Positions 8,678 through 16,871 are shown, counted from the stretch's first letter. The stretch is 40,223 bases of DNA from Oscillatoriales cyanobacterium (GCA_011390955.1 JAABRM010000067.1:1-40223); one strand, 5' to 3'. A program made the numbers and translations. The notes: generated by a model from the letters alone, not told the origin.

Positions 8678-8850
8678 TTTTACTACATCGTAATAGTACG
8701 ATAGCAAGGATGAATCAGAATGTCAAGGGTTTTTTGTTGGTTGTTGGTTGTTGGTTGTTGGTTGTTGGTTGTTGGTTGTTGGTTGTTGATTGTTGGTTGT
8801 TGGTTGTTGATTGTTGGTTGTTGGTTGTTTACTACATCGTAATAGTAAGG
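8678..8850 (-). promoter_or_regulatory. Duplicated dyad flanking a TTGGTTG heptamer array
   Basis: The sequence TTTACTACATCGTAATAGTA occurs at about 8679-8698, immediately upstream of the helix-turn-helix gene, and again at about 8829-8848. Between them lies an array of TTGGTTG heptamers (about 8736-8829). Read on the minus strand each copy contains the dyad TACTA-N8-TAGTA, and the proximal copy also TCGTA-CTAT-TACGA. A binding site for the adjacent gene product is inferred from position. Confidence 0.5.
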
Positions 8851-8930
8851 ATTGGCAGCGGATGGGATAACGGATTGGCAGCGGATGAATTGGCTATTTT
8901 ATTTTTGGATAGCGATCGCTTCCAGGAAGA

Positions 8931-9085
8931 AGAAACCGGGTTTCTTTTGGGCATCCCACCGATAACCGTAATTTTCACCACAGAAACCCGGTTTCTGAGC
9001 CCCCACCAAGGACCTAGAAACCGGGTTTCTTACTTGGATCCCAGAGATACTCGTGATATCCTGAAAAGAAACCCGGTTTCCGATC
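8931..9085. repeat. REP/REPIN-like palindrome cluster 1
   Basis: Four copies of the palindrome AGAAACC(C/G)GGTTTCT alternate in orientation. The spacers are conserved: one containing ACCGATAACCGTAATTTTCA, and one of type CCCCCACCAAGGACC. The same units recur at about 9850-9975, 17883-17985, 18622-18690, 23138-23340, 23690-23825, 25692 and in decayed form near 30165-30265 and 31279. The rest of the 8667-9103 spacer is the dyad/heptamer region. Confidence 0.8.
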
Positions 9086-9103
9086 GCCCAACAGTAAAAA
9101 ACA

Positions 9104-9421
9104 ATGTCATCTAACATTCTCACTAAACTAAAAATTTTAGAAACACTTTATCTACAAGGCCAAACTAACGATGCTATTGAGAAAACTTTGGATAAAATTA
9201 TCAAGCAAGAACTCGCTATATGTCAACAAAAAAATGCCGAATTAGAAGCGGATATAAAAAAATTTGAGCAAGAGTATCAAATGTCATCGGCTGAATTTTA
9301 TCAACGCTTTCATGCGGGAGAACTTGGGGATGATATCGACTTTGTAGAGTGGAATGCTTTTTATCAAATGTGGCAGGAACTACAAAAGCAAATTAAACTC
9401 CTCCAATCTACCGAAAATTAA
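9104..9421 (+). CDS. Coiled-coil protein, probable antitoxin partner of TumE
   Basis: 105 residues, largely helical, with a likely coiled coil around residues 28-60 (KIIKQELAICQQKNAELEAD). It is followed by SSAEFYQRFHAGELGDD and an aromatic helix ending in WQELQKQIKLL. The stop lies 2 nt before the next ATG, so the two genes form an operon. I do not recognise a named domain. The antitoxin role is inferred from position before a TumE-type gene and from its small acidic helical character. Confidence 0.65.
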   Translation: MSSNILTKLKILETLYLQGQTNDAIEKTLDKIIKQELAICQQKNAELEADIKKFEQEYQMSSAEFYQRFHAGELGDDIDFVEWNAFYQMWQELQKQIKLLQSTEN

Positions 9422-9423
9422 TC

Positions 9424-9816
9424 ATGCTTGATGATTACATTACAGCAGTAAAAGTCAAACTATTGACGAGTCCGGTGATTTCATCTTTTGTCATTGTCAA
9501 AGAAAGGGTAATTGGAAATCAAGGCTATTTTCGCGCCCGCTTAACTTTAAAAAATGGTGACTTTTGCGAAATTGTTGAATTTTTCACTGTACAAAATCAA
9601 ACTCATGTCACAGAAAGTTATCGCTATCAATGGATGGATGCAACCAAGCAAAAACTTCGTAAACGCTGGGATAATGTGGAACATTTTCCTGATTTACCCA
9701 ACTTTCCCCACCATGTCCATATTCTCGAAGAAACCAATGTTCATCCCAGTGAATCCCGTAATATTTTAGAGATTATTGATTACCTGGAAAAGTTTGCTGG
9801 AATTGCTGCACGGTGA
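9424..9816 (+). CDS. TumE-type toxin (DUF6516) protein
   Basis: 130 residues. The pattern of a beta-rich N-terminal half (GYFRARLTLKNGDFCEIVEFF) followed by YRYQWMDATKQKLRKRWDN and HFPDLPNFPHHVHI is characteristic of DUF6516, the TumE toxin family. The His/Pro segment near residues 90-102 is the strongest signature. It is the second gene of a two-gene module with the coiled-coil protein. Characterised members are growth-inhibiting, and the molecular target is not evident here. REP palindromes flank the pair on both sides. Confidence 0.75.
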   Translation: MLDDYITAVKVKLLTSPVISSFVIVKERVIGNQGYFRARLTLKNGDFCEIVEFFTVQNQTHVTESYRYQWMDATKQKLRKRWDNVEHFPDLPNFPHHVHILEETNVHPSESRNILEIIDYLEKFAGIAAR

Positions 9817-9849
9817 CTAGATCCGAAAATAAAACCCCTGACCATATGC

Positions 9850-9980
9850 AAAGAAATCCGGTTTCTGAACCCCCACCAAGGACTAAGAAACCGGGTTTCT
9901 TGCTTGGATCCCACCGATAACCGTAATTTTCACCACAGAAACCCGGTTTCTGAGATCCCCCACAGAAGAAACCCGTTGAA
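9850..9980. repeat. REP/REPIN-like palindrome cluster 2
   Basis: Three full palindromes and one partial copy, with the same two spacer types as cluster 1. The cluster sits immediately 3' of the TumE-type gene. Confidence 0.8.
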
Positions 9981-9994
9981 CCTCGATCGCTTAT

Positions 9995-10135
9995 GGCTCA
10001 GTTGAGGGTAGTTCACGGATCACCTGCGGCTCAGTTAAGGGGGGTTTACGGATCACCTGCGGCTCAGTTAAGGGGGGTTTACGGATCACCTGCGGCTCAG
10101 TTAAGGGGGGTTTACGGATCACCTGCGGCTCAGTT
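9995..10135. repeat. 33-bp tandem array containing GGCTCAGTT
   Basis: GGCTCAGTT begins at 9995, 10028, 10061, 10094 and 10127, exactly 33 bp apart. Each unit divides into three 11-bp modules beginning with GG: GGCTCAGTTAA, GGGGGGTTTAC, GGATCACCTGC. The outer units are diverged. A 69-codon open frame crosses it only because 33 is a multiple of three. Confidence 0.85.
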
Positions 10136-10167
10136 GGGGGTATTTCACGGATCGGTTAACAGTAAAT

Positions 10168-10197
10168 CTGGATCATTACTTGTTAGTTTCGATCCAG
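10168..10197. repeat. Inverted repeat between the two GGCTCAGTT arrays
   Basis: CTGGATC (10168-10174) and GATCCAG (10191-10197) form a 7-bp stem with a 16-nt loop. The rest of 10136-10310 is AT-rich with no gene. Confidence 0.4.
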
Positions 10198-10310
10198 TTT
10201 AAAGTCAGTTTTGGGATTTTAACAAGTTATCATCCTTTAATTAAGACGATTTACTTACAATAATTATGTAATTGGCTATGATTTTGGTTGAAAAATTGAG
10301 AAATTATTTT

Positions 10311-10501
10311 GGCTCAGTTGCGGCTCAGTTAAGGTGATTTACGGCTCAGTTGCGGCTCAGTTAAGGTGATTTACGGCTCAGTTATCGCGATTTACGGCTC
10401 AGTTAATATTGTTTTTCGGCTCAACGATGGTTTAGTTAGCGTCATTTACGGCTCAGTTAATATCGTTTTTTGGTTGGTTTTGGCTCAGGCATGGCTCAGT
10501 T
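10311..10501 (+). promoter_or_regulatory. Helically phased GGCTCAGTT site array
   Basis: GGCTCAGTT begins at 10311, 10322, 10343, 10354, 10375, 10396, 10450 and 10493, with degenerate copies at 10418 and 10482. The steps are 11, 21, 11, 21, 21, 22, 32, 32 and 11 bp, close to whole numbers of helical turns (10.5 bp). Spacer sequence between sites diverges while phase is kept. The array ends about 165 bp before the COP23 gene and is followed by A-tracts (10508-10596) likely to bend DNA. A protein-binding role is inferred. Confidence 0.5.
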
Positions 10502-10664
10502 AACAATAAAAAAAATCAGAAAAAAAAGATATTTAATTTATGTAAACTTTTGAAAAAATATTTGCTTTTTTTTGACAAGCAGTTAAAATAAAAAAAGCAG
10601 AATTTATTTTGCAACGATCGCCCCGAACAACTGAATATATCATTCAAAACTTAGGAGCATATAT

Positions 10665-11315
10665 ATGATGAATACGCGATCGTTAGCCAGCTTTTTCACT
10701 ACAGCCGCGCTAACTTTAACTGCCGTAGCCGCTTTCCAATCACCTAGCAAAGCCAATGGTACGAGCTTCCACTGCGGAGTTTGGCTGACAGGTCCAAATA
10801 CAGGTGTTCCCGTCACCTACGCTCGCACCCCCATCGGCGCGATTCCGATTATTAACTGGGTATCTCATCAGTTCAGCGATTCTGGCTATACCCCAGAACG
10901 CCGTTGCCAGGAAGTTTCAGGCCGATTCCAAAGTGCTTATAACCAGGGGACTTTGAATTACATCACCACTGGCTATAAAAACGGGCAGCCCGTGGTTTGC
11001 ACCAGCAGCAGCAATGGGGGACCATGCAGCATGGTGTTGTTCACTCTCAAACCCGGTAGCGATGCCAGTCGGACGGTTCAACAGTTATTCGATATCCGCA
11101 ACTTGGCCGCTGGCGCGTTGTATGAATCGGAAGATGATGAAGTTTATCTGGATATGAATGCCTTCTTGGAAGGGACTTCACCTGTGGATGCCAGTCAAAT
11201 TCAAGGGGCTGGTGGTTCAAACGTTTCGTCCCCAACTCCTTCGCCAGCACCAGGGGCGACTTCTCCGACTCCGATGCCTCAACCCAGCAGTGGGGGTGGT
11301 GGAACCGCTTGGTAG
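10665..11315 (+). CDS. COP23-type exported protein
   Basis: 216 residues. The signal peptide spans about residues 1-31, with a hydrophobic core and cleavage near SKA-NG. The mature domain (about 33-165) has the COP23 (circadian oscillating polypeptide) pattern HCGVWLTGPNTGVPVTYART and RRCQEVSGRFQSAYNQG, with four cysteines likely forming two disulfides. A Pro/Ser/Gly-rich tail follows, and the last residues are GTAW. A ribosome site TTAGGAG lies 7 nt upstream. It heads a same-strand cluster with two trypsin-like proteases. The next protein also ends in TAW. The function of COP23 proteins is unknown; periplasm or envelope is the expected site. Confidence 0.85.
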   Translation: MMNTRSLASFFTTAALTLTAVAAFQSPSKANGTSFHCGVWLTGPNTGVPVTYARTPIGAIPIINWVSHQFSDSGYTPERRCQEVSGRFQSAYNQGTLNYITTGYKNGQPVVCTSSSNGGPCSMVLFTLKPGSDASRTVQQLFDIRNLAAGALYESEDDEVYLDMNAFLEGTSPVDASQIQGAGGSNVSSPTPSPAPGATSPTPMPQPSSGGGGTAW

Positions 11316-11344
11316 GTTTTGTTTTGTGGTTTTTCGCAAAAAAA

Positions 11345-11456
11345 GATCCTCAGCTTGTGCCACCAAGCGAGGATCTCCAGAGATGAAAAGCAGAGGATTT
11401 AGGCCGCTCGGATATGCCAATGAATTCCTCGGCTTTTCCTAGGAGCCGGGGAATTC
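11345..11456 (+). other. Two strong hairpins downstream of the COP23 gene
   Basis: Hairpin 1: GATCCTC-GCTTG pairs with CAAGC-GAGGATC (11345-11375). Hairpin 2: GAATTCC-CGGCT pairs with AGCCG-GGAATTC (11422-11456). Neither is followed by a T-run, so classic termination is not clear. They could be processing sites, a small RNA or a 3' stabiliser. The remaining part of the 11316-11741 spacer holds MITE copy B and nothing else I can support. Confidence 0.5.
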
Positions 11457-11512
11457 TGATATCCCAGGGAAATCCCCGGCGATGCCAAAACAGAGCTTAC
11501 GCATTATTTCTA

Positions 11513-11636
11513 AGTAGATGAACAAATTAATTGCACTTTTCGTTCCCCGACGTAAATCCTTGGATTCCCGCATTCGCGGGAATGACAGTTTTTATTTGAT
11601 GGGGTCTGTGTTCTTATTTATTTATGCACATCTACT
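11513..11636 (+). mobile_element. MITE-like element copy B, TA-flanked
   Basis: 124 bp, beginning AGTAGATGAACA and ending CACATCTACT, with TA on both sides. The matching T/A change in both terminal repeats (GTAGATG/CATCTAC against GTAGGTG/CACCTAC in copy A) keeps them complementary. The core contains GGATTCCCGCATTCGCGGGA. Confidence 0.75.
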
Positions 11637-11741
11637 TATATATCGAAGGCTTGGTATTGAAGGTTTGACTCGCGATCGCTCCTACAATTCAGCGCTTGAT
11701 AGTTAATACGGCGTAAGTTCGGCAAAAGCCGGGGGCTTTTT

Positions 11742-13058
11742 ATGTTGAAAGTAACTTATCACAGTTTAATGATGAATTTTCTTTGGCTATCGACAGCGGC
11801 TTGTTTGGGTACGGTTTGTTTGGCTTGGCCATCACAGGCACAACCAGGGGTTTTTTCCGAAGGCTTTTCGGAATCAACAGAGACAGAGTTTGCGCCGGAG
11901 GAAAGTTCGGCGCAGGCAAGCTTTGATGCTACTAGGCTTTACCAGGTCGCCCGGTCTATTTCAGTGAAGGTTTATACCGGCTCTACTAATGGTTCCGGGT
12001 TGATTATCCAGCGCCAGGGGTCGGTTTATACGATGGTGACGAATCGTCATGTGCTGACTCCTGGGGCTCCTTACCGAGTGGAGACGGCAGACGGTCGGGT
12101 TTATTCGGCTGAGGTGCTGGAAAATGTGGCTTTCGGCGGCAATGATTTGGCGCTGTTGCAGTTTTCTAGTGGCCAGGATTATCCCGTGGCTTCTCTGGGG
12201 GCGGGGGCAAGTTTGGCAGTGGGCGATCGCGTCTATGCCGGGGGATTTCCCAATGGAGTCGATTCGTCTCAGGCTGGGGGCTTCGTGTTCCGGGATGGGA
12301 CGGTGACGTTGTTGCCCGATCGCGCCTTGGAAAAAGGCTATCAACTTGGTTTTACCAATCGGATTGATAAGGGGATGAGCGGCGGGCCGTTGCTGAACGA
12401 TCGCGGTGAAGTGGTGGGGATTAACGGAATGCACGCTTATCCTCTGTGGGGCAATCCTTACATATATATAGATGGTTCCGAACCGAGCGCCGCAACTCGT
12501 GAGGTAATGGTGCGCTCTAGTTGGGCGATTCCCATGGAAACTTTGGTGCAATTGGCGGCAGGTTTGTCCTTACGGCATTCCGGTTTATCCGCAAGTTTGC
12601 CCAGTAATCCCTCGGCAGGGTTATGGCCAGATTTATCCGGCAATCTACCAGCAAATTCATCGGCCAATTTGCCGCCAATAGCTTGGGGAGGTGCTGGTCA
12701 AGGAACCGGGGGAGACACTGGATTACCCACTGAGGATGGCTTTTTGATTCAACCGTTACCGGGAGATAACGGGACTGGTCTGGGGGCAATTCCGCCGTCA
12801 ACCAGTAACGGTCAACGGTCAACGATGAACAATCAACCATTAGCACCGTTATTTCCCGACCAGGATAGTTTCCTGAATCCGCAACTGAACTCGCAGCGGA
12901 ACTCGCAGCTAAACCCACAATTAGGGGGAGCGCTTTCTACGTCCGATGGCTTGTTAATTCAACCCTTGGAATCGGGAACGGAGAATAATTTCTCTAATTT
13001 TGCCCCAGAGGTAACGTCTCCTCAGTTGGCAAATCCATCTGGACGGACTGCTTGGTAG
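11742..13058 (+). CDS. Exported trypsin-like serine protease with TAW tail
   Basis: 438 residues. The signal peptide covers about residues 1-33 (cleavage near SQA-Q). Met10/Met11 are alternative starts that would give a more standard signal peptide. The S1/HtrA-like domain (about 65-275) has a full triad: H103 in NRHV, D135 in NDLALLQ, S213 in GMSGGP. No PDZ is seen. The last 160 residues are a low-complexity Pro/Ser/Asn/Gly linker with two copies of DG(F/L)LIQPL (332-339 and 402-409), a heptamer-derived stretch, and the C-terminal tail SGRTAW. The shared TAW ending and adjacency to the COP23 gene suggest a common handling step. Confidence 0.88.
   Translation: MLKVTYHSLMMNFLWLSTAACLGTVCLAWPSQAQPGVFSEGFSESTETEFAPEESSAQASFDATRLYQVARSISVKVYTGSTNGSGLIIQRQGSVYTMVTNRHVLTPGAPYRVETADGRVYSAEVLENVAFGGNDLALLQFSSGQDYPVASLGAGASLAVGDRVYAGGFPNGVDSSQAGGFVFRDGTVTLLPDRALEKGYQLGFTNRIDKGMSGGPLLNDRGEVVGINGMHAYPLWGNPYIYIDGSEPSAATREVMVRSSWAIPMETLVQLAAGLSLRHSGLSASLPSNPSAGLWPDLSGNLPANSSANLPPIAWGGAGQGTGGDTGLPTEDGFLIQPLPGDNGTGLGAIPPSTSNGQRSTMNNQPLAPLFPDQDSFLNPQLNSQRNSQLNPQLGGALSTSDGLLIQPLESGTENNFSNFAPEVTSPQLANPSGRTAW
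12806..12838 (+). repeat. Heptamer-like repeat inside the protease linker
   Basis: GGTCAAC-GGTCAAC-GATGAAC-AATCAAC is a 7-nt periodic run inside the coding sequence, encoding the NGQRSTMNNQP part of the linker. It looks like an intergenic-type repeat tolerated in a disordered region. Confidence 0.5.
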
Positions 13059-13494
13059 TTAGGGGGAGAGGGGCAGAGGAGCAGAGGAGCAGAGGAGCAG
13101 AGGAGCAGAGGAGCAGAGGAGCAGAGGGGAAAATTTCTCCCCTGCAGATGGTGGGCACCCCTGCGAAGAGAGAAAAGAGAAGAGAGAAAAGAGAAGAGAG
13201 AGGATCTTTCCTCTTTCCTATACATCCTCTTTCCTCTTTCCTCCAAAAGCACCCCTGCACCCCTGCACCCCTGCACCCCTGCACCCCTGCACCCCTGCAC
13301 CTCTGCCCCCCTGCCTCGCACCCTAAAAAGCGACTCCGCGCACGAGGCAGAGCCTCCAGAAGGGCATTCCCAGGGAGACCCTGGGAACGAGAAACAACGA
13401 GAAACAACGAGAAACACGAGAAACACGAGAAACGAGAAAACCCTGGGAACGAGAAAAAATAAAAATAAAAATAAGAATGAAAAAGAGGTAAGCC
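13059..13494. other. Repeat-filled spacer between the two protease genes
   Basis: Octamer AGCAGAGG (about 13072-13129), GAGAAGAGAGAAAA-type purine runs (about 13166-13200) opposed by CTTTCCTC pyrimidine runs (13204-13245), octamer ACCCCTGC (about 13251-13300) and AACGAGAAAC-type decamers (13385-13455). No gene is supported; open frames on both strands track the repeats. The next gene starts with a weak AAAGAGGTAAGCC leader. Confidence 0.75.
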
Positions 13495-15441
13495 ATGAGA
13501 TTTCCCTACGAACTTTCTGCCGCGTTGATCGGAACTACAGCGGCGATCGTGATGTTTCAGCCGCAAGTTGCCCAAGCTTTAACTGCGGAAGAACTTGCTC
13601 AACAAGCTGAAGAAATTACAGTTTTAATTAGAAATAATTTGTCTCCTTTGACCGCCTCTGGTTCTGGGGTGATTATTGGCAAAAGTGGAGCAAATCCCCA
13701 GGTCTATTATGTGCTGACTGCCCATCACGTTGTAAAAAATCGGGATTTAGGAGAAAATCAGGGATATACGATTGTCACCCCAGGCAAAGAAGATACGGCA
13801 AATGAAGAAATTATCCTCGATTATAGTACGGTTCAACAGTTGACGGACGAGAATGGGGAACTGGTGGATTTGGCAATTTTGCAGTTTACCAGCGATCGCG
13901 ATTATCGCATAGCGACCTTGGCTAATTATGATTTAAAATCTCAAGTAGGCAGCAATACTTCTCAATTGGTTTTTGCTTCTGGTTGGCCCGCAGGAAGAGA
14001 GGAAGCACAGCGATTATTTAGCCCAGGATTACGAGTAGGCAAAGATTTGGCTGCGGCTTTAGCGAATCGTTCAACTCAATTAGGCTATGAGTTACTTTAT
14101 ACCAGTATTACTTACCCCGGTATGAGTGGTGGCCCGGTGTTGGATGCTAATGGCTATGTGATTGCCATTCATGGTCAGTCAGAAGGGGATAAAGTCGATG
14201 AAGCTGAAGCCGGAACTAATGATTTTCGGGTTCGTTTAGGGTATAGCATGGGAATTCCCATTCAAACTTTTTTAAGTCATCAAACCGCCCAAGAAATTGA
14301 AACAGCTTTGCAAACAACTACGGAAGCACCGACTAATTTAAGCCGGGAAGAAGTGGCATTGTCTTTGACTTCTTTTCAGCCAAAACCTCCCGAAGGTGAA
14401 CGGGCAGACGATCCTCGGGCATGGGTGAATTATGGGAATGAATTATGGCGCATTGGAGATGTTTTTAAGTCTACGGGAAATCAGGAAGGAATTAAATACC
14501 AAAATGATGCGATCGCGGCTTATGATACTGCGGTAGAAAAAGCCCCATCTTTCTATCAAGCTTGGTTGGCGCGAGGCAATGTGTTTACTGATTTAGGAGA
14601 CTTTAAAAATGCGCTAATTTCTTATGAAAAAGCCATTGAAAATTTCCCTTATGAGCAAACTCGTGAGACTTACCAAAATCCGAAAAAAGAAGAAGAGAAA
14701 ACCCAGGCTAAACGAGATTTAGATTTATATGCTAGTCTGTGGCGCTATAAGGGCTTGGTTTTGTCTAAGTTAAACCGCAATGATGAAGCAGTTGGGGCTT
14801 TCGATCGAGTCTTAGAAGTTAATGAAACTGACTTTGTGGCGGTAGACTTAAAAGGTTTTGCCCAGATGGAGTTAGGAGAAAATGAGGCAGCTTTAGCATC
14901 TTTTGAACGGGCAATTGAGCTTAATCCAGAGTATATTTTTGCTTGGGTTCATAAAGGGGATGCTTTAGCGAAGTTAGACCGTTTACCTGATGCAGTTGCC
15001 GCTTATGAACAGGTGTTAAAAATTCAGCCAAATTATTATAATGCTGCGTTCCAACGGGCTGATGTTTTGGCCGAATTTTTACGCCAAAATGGGGATAATT
15101 CAGATAATTCAGGGGCGTTGGCGGAAATTTTGGCGATTAATTTAGAACAGGCTGATGGTTTACAACGGCTGGGTTTAGCCCAATTTGGTTTAACAGACCG
15201 AGAAGGGGCGATCGCAACTTTTAGCGAAGCGACTAACCGTAATTCTAATGATGCCGCAGCTTGGGCAGCGAAGGGGCTAACTTTAATTGTGGATAACCGC
15301 TATGCCGAAGCCCGATTAGCTTTTGAAAAAGCCCTAGAAATTAATCCCAAAGATGCAGCAACTTTAGATGCTTTAGCAATATTAACGCAGCTAGAACAGT
15401 TGGATGATTCGCAGTCAGGTTTGGGAGGTGTATCGCAATGA
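13495..15441 (+). CDS. Exported trypsin-like protease fused to TPR repeats
   Basis: 648 residues. A signal peptide spans about residues 1-28 (cleavage near AQA-L). The trypsin-like domain (about 35-275) has H78 in TAHHVV, D125 in VDLAILQ and S211 in GMSGGP. From about 300 to 635 tetratricopeptide repeats follow, with clear units such as ALASFERAIELNPEY and ARLAFEKALEINPKD, for protein-protein binding. The stop overlaps the next ATG as ATGA, so the beta-barrel-like protein is translationally coupled. The protease may be recruited to substrates by the TPR part. It lacks the TAW tail of its neighbour. Confidence 0.88.
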   Translation: MRFPYELSAALIGTTAAIVMFQPQVAQALTAEELAQQAEEITVLIRNNLSPLTASGSGVIIGKSGANPQVYYVLTAHHVVKNRDLGENQGYTIVTPGKEDTANEEIILDYSTVQQLTDENGELVDLAILQFTSDRDYRIATLANYDLKSQVGSNTSQLVFASGWPAGREEAQRLFSPGLRVGKDLAAALANRSTQLGYELLYTSITYPGMSGGPVLDANGYVIAIHGQSEGDKVDEAEAGTNDFRVRLGYSMGIPIQTFLSHQTAQEIETALQTTTEAPTNLSREEVALSLTSFQPKPPEGERADDPRAWVNYGNELWRIGDVFKSTGNQEGIKYQNDAIAAYDTAVEKAPSFYQAWLARGNVFTDLGDFKNALISYEKAIENFPYEQTRETYQNPKKEEEKTQAKRDLDLYASLWRYKGLVLSKLNRNDEAVGAFDRVLEVNETDFVAVDLKGFAQMELGENEAALASFERAIELNPEYIFAWVHKGDALAKLDRLPDAVAAYEQVLKIQPNYYNAAFQRADVLAEFLRQNGDNSDNSGALAEILAINLEQADGLQRLGLAQFGLTDREGAIATFSEATNRNSNDAAAWAAKGLTLIVDNRYAEARLAFEKALEINPKDAATLDALAILTQLEQLDDSQSGLGGVSQ

Positions 15442-16409
15442 TATTTAAGTCTGTTTCCGGTGAGTTGAGAAAACATACCGAGGGCGCGATCGCCTTTATA
15501 TCTATTTTGGCGATGCAAATGTTTAGTCAGATGTTTGGTCAGAGTATTTGCGCCCAAGAATTAGGCCAATTTGCTCAATTTGCCCCCCCAGATCCTCCGA
15601 ATGTGGAAACTCCTACCAGGGGCGAAACATCACGGGACTCATTAGAAGGACAGTGGTTATTGCCGCTTCCTCCTGACGTAGAAGTTACGGTGCCCCAACA
15701 AGTTCAAGGAGTTGGTTCACAACGTCGCGTTGCCCCCAGTTCCAGTATTCTTTCTCCCACCGCTTTTACTGCGCGATGGGGTCAAGGATTCACCGGGGCA
15801 GGGTTTCAGGAAAGAGCTCGATATAGCGATCGCTCTGACGGGGGAGTATCGATGGGTTTTGGAGTCGGCGATCCTCGGAAAAACGTAGCTTTTCAGACTA
15901 CAATGAATATACTGGATCTAACTAATAACAACGATTATGATGACGGCTTTATGAAACGAGGTAGTTTTAGCTTTAAAGCCGGTCGAATAGTTGCGAATAA
16001 TTGGATGGTTTCTGTAGGCATAGAAAACGCTATTATCTGGGGTTTTACGGATTCTGGAACTAGCGTTTATGGGGTCGCTTCGAGAACATTTAACCTCAAA
16101 GAAAGTACCGCCGAACCTTTAAGTAGATTGACGGTTTCTCTGGGATTAGGTAATGGGCGATTTCGCACGGAAGATGATGCTACTAACGATAAAAATACCG
16201 TGAATGTTTTTGGCAGTGTTGGCTTGAGAATTGCCCAACCTGTTTCGGTGATCGCGGACTGGTATGGCCAAGATTTATCCCTAGGAGTTTCCGTTGTGCC
16301 ATTGCCGAATATTCCCCTAGTAATTAGTCCAGCATTTTCCGATATTACTGGTAGTGCGGGGGACGGAGTTCGGTTCCGGGTCGGAGTCGGCTACAGCTAT
16401 TTTTTCTAG
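15438..16409 (+). CDS. Exported beta-barrel-like outer-membrane protein
   Basis: 323 residues. A signal peptide lies at about residues 10-40 (core AIAFISILAM, cleavage near CAQ-E). A Pro-rich stretch (about 48-100) follows. Residues about 110-323 show alternating polar/hydrophobic strands with glycine turns, ending in VGVGYSYFF: a terminal Phe after an aromatic-rich last strand is the usual signal for outer-membrane assembly by BamA. I do not recognise a named family. Its start overlaps the stop of the protease-TPR gene by 4 nt, so the two should work together, for example as protease and membrane anchor or channel. Confidence 0.7.
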   Translation: MIFKSVSGELRKHTEGAIAFISILAMQMFSQMFGQSICAQELGQFAQFAPPDPPNVETPTRGETSRDSLEGQWLLPLPPDVEVTVPQQVQGVGSQRRVAPSSSILSPTAFTARWGQGFTGAGFQERARYSDRSDGGVSMGFGVGDPRKNVAFQTTMNILDLTNNNDYDDGFMKRGSFSFKAGRIVANNWMVSVGIENAIIWGFTDSGTSVYGVASRTFNLKESTAEPLSRLTVSLGLGNGRFRTEDDATNDKNTVNVFGSVGLRIAQPVSVIADWYGQDLSLGVSVVPLPNIPLVISPAFSDITGSAGDGVRFRVGVGYSYFF

Positions 16410-16411
16410 CC

Positions 16412-16762
16412 TGTAGGGTGTGTTAGGCTGGCAATTAATTTGGCCATAAAAAATTAACTTTTATTCCAGCCGTAACGCACCTTTATAACCTGTAGCCTGT
16501 AAGTGTAGGGTGTGTTAGGCTGGCAATTAATTTGGCCATAAAAAATTAACTTTTATTCCAGCCGTAACGCACCTTTATCACCTGTAGCCTGTAAGTGTAG
16601 GGTGTGTTAGGCTGGCAATTAATTTGGCCATAAAAAATTAACTTTTATTCCAGCCGTAACGCACCTTTATAACCTGTAGCCTGTAAGTGTAGGGTGTGTT
16701 AGGCTGGCAATTAATTTGGCCATAAAAAATTAACTTTTATTCCAGCCGTAACGCACCTTTAT
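16412..16762. repeat. 92-bp tandem repeat of a palindromic element (about 3.8 copies)
   Basis: Units start at 16412, 16504, 16596 and 16688, exactly 92 bp apart and nearly identical. Each unit is itself an imperfect inverted repeat: GGTGTGTTAGGCTGG at one end and CCAGCCGTAACGCACC at the other. Single related elements are at 30308-30372 and 32795-32862. The array follows the stop of the beta-barrel gene directly. Confidence 0.9.
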
Positions 16763-16805
16763 GACTTTTGTTGTAATCGGTTAATCCACAAATACCTGCC
16801 AGAAA

Positions 16806-16871
16806 GGGCGAAGCATTCCGGGATAAAAGTTAATCTGTTAACCGATAAATACCTGCCGGAATGCTTCGCCC
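16806..16871. repeat. Inverted repeat GGGCGAAGCATTCCGG / CCGGAATGCTTCGCCC
   Basis: Two perfectly complementary 16-bp arms at 16806-16821 and 16856-16871 with a 34-nt loop. The motif AAATACCTGCC is directly repeated just before each arm. It lies 46 bp upstream of the EVDP-repeat gene, as the last element of the 16410-16916 spacer. Confidence 0.7.

Noticed and set aside
8931-9085. Evenly placed palindromes considered as a CRISPR array
   Set aside because: Repeats alternate in orientation, spacers are conserved rather than unique, and no cas genes are present.
9993-10202. 69-residue frame with an 11-residue repeat (GSPAAQLRGVY)
   Set aside because: The 33-bp DNA unit is a multiple of three, so an open frame is expected; no ribosome site, and the motif continues in non-multiple spacing downstream.
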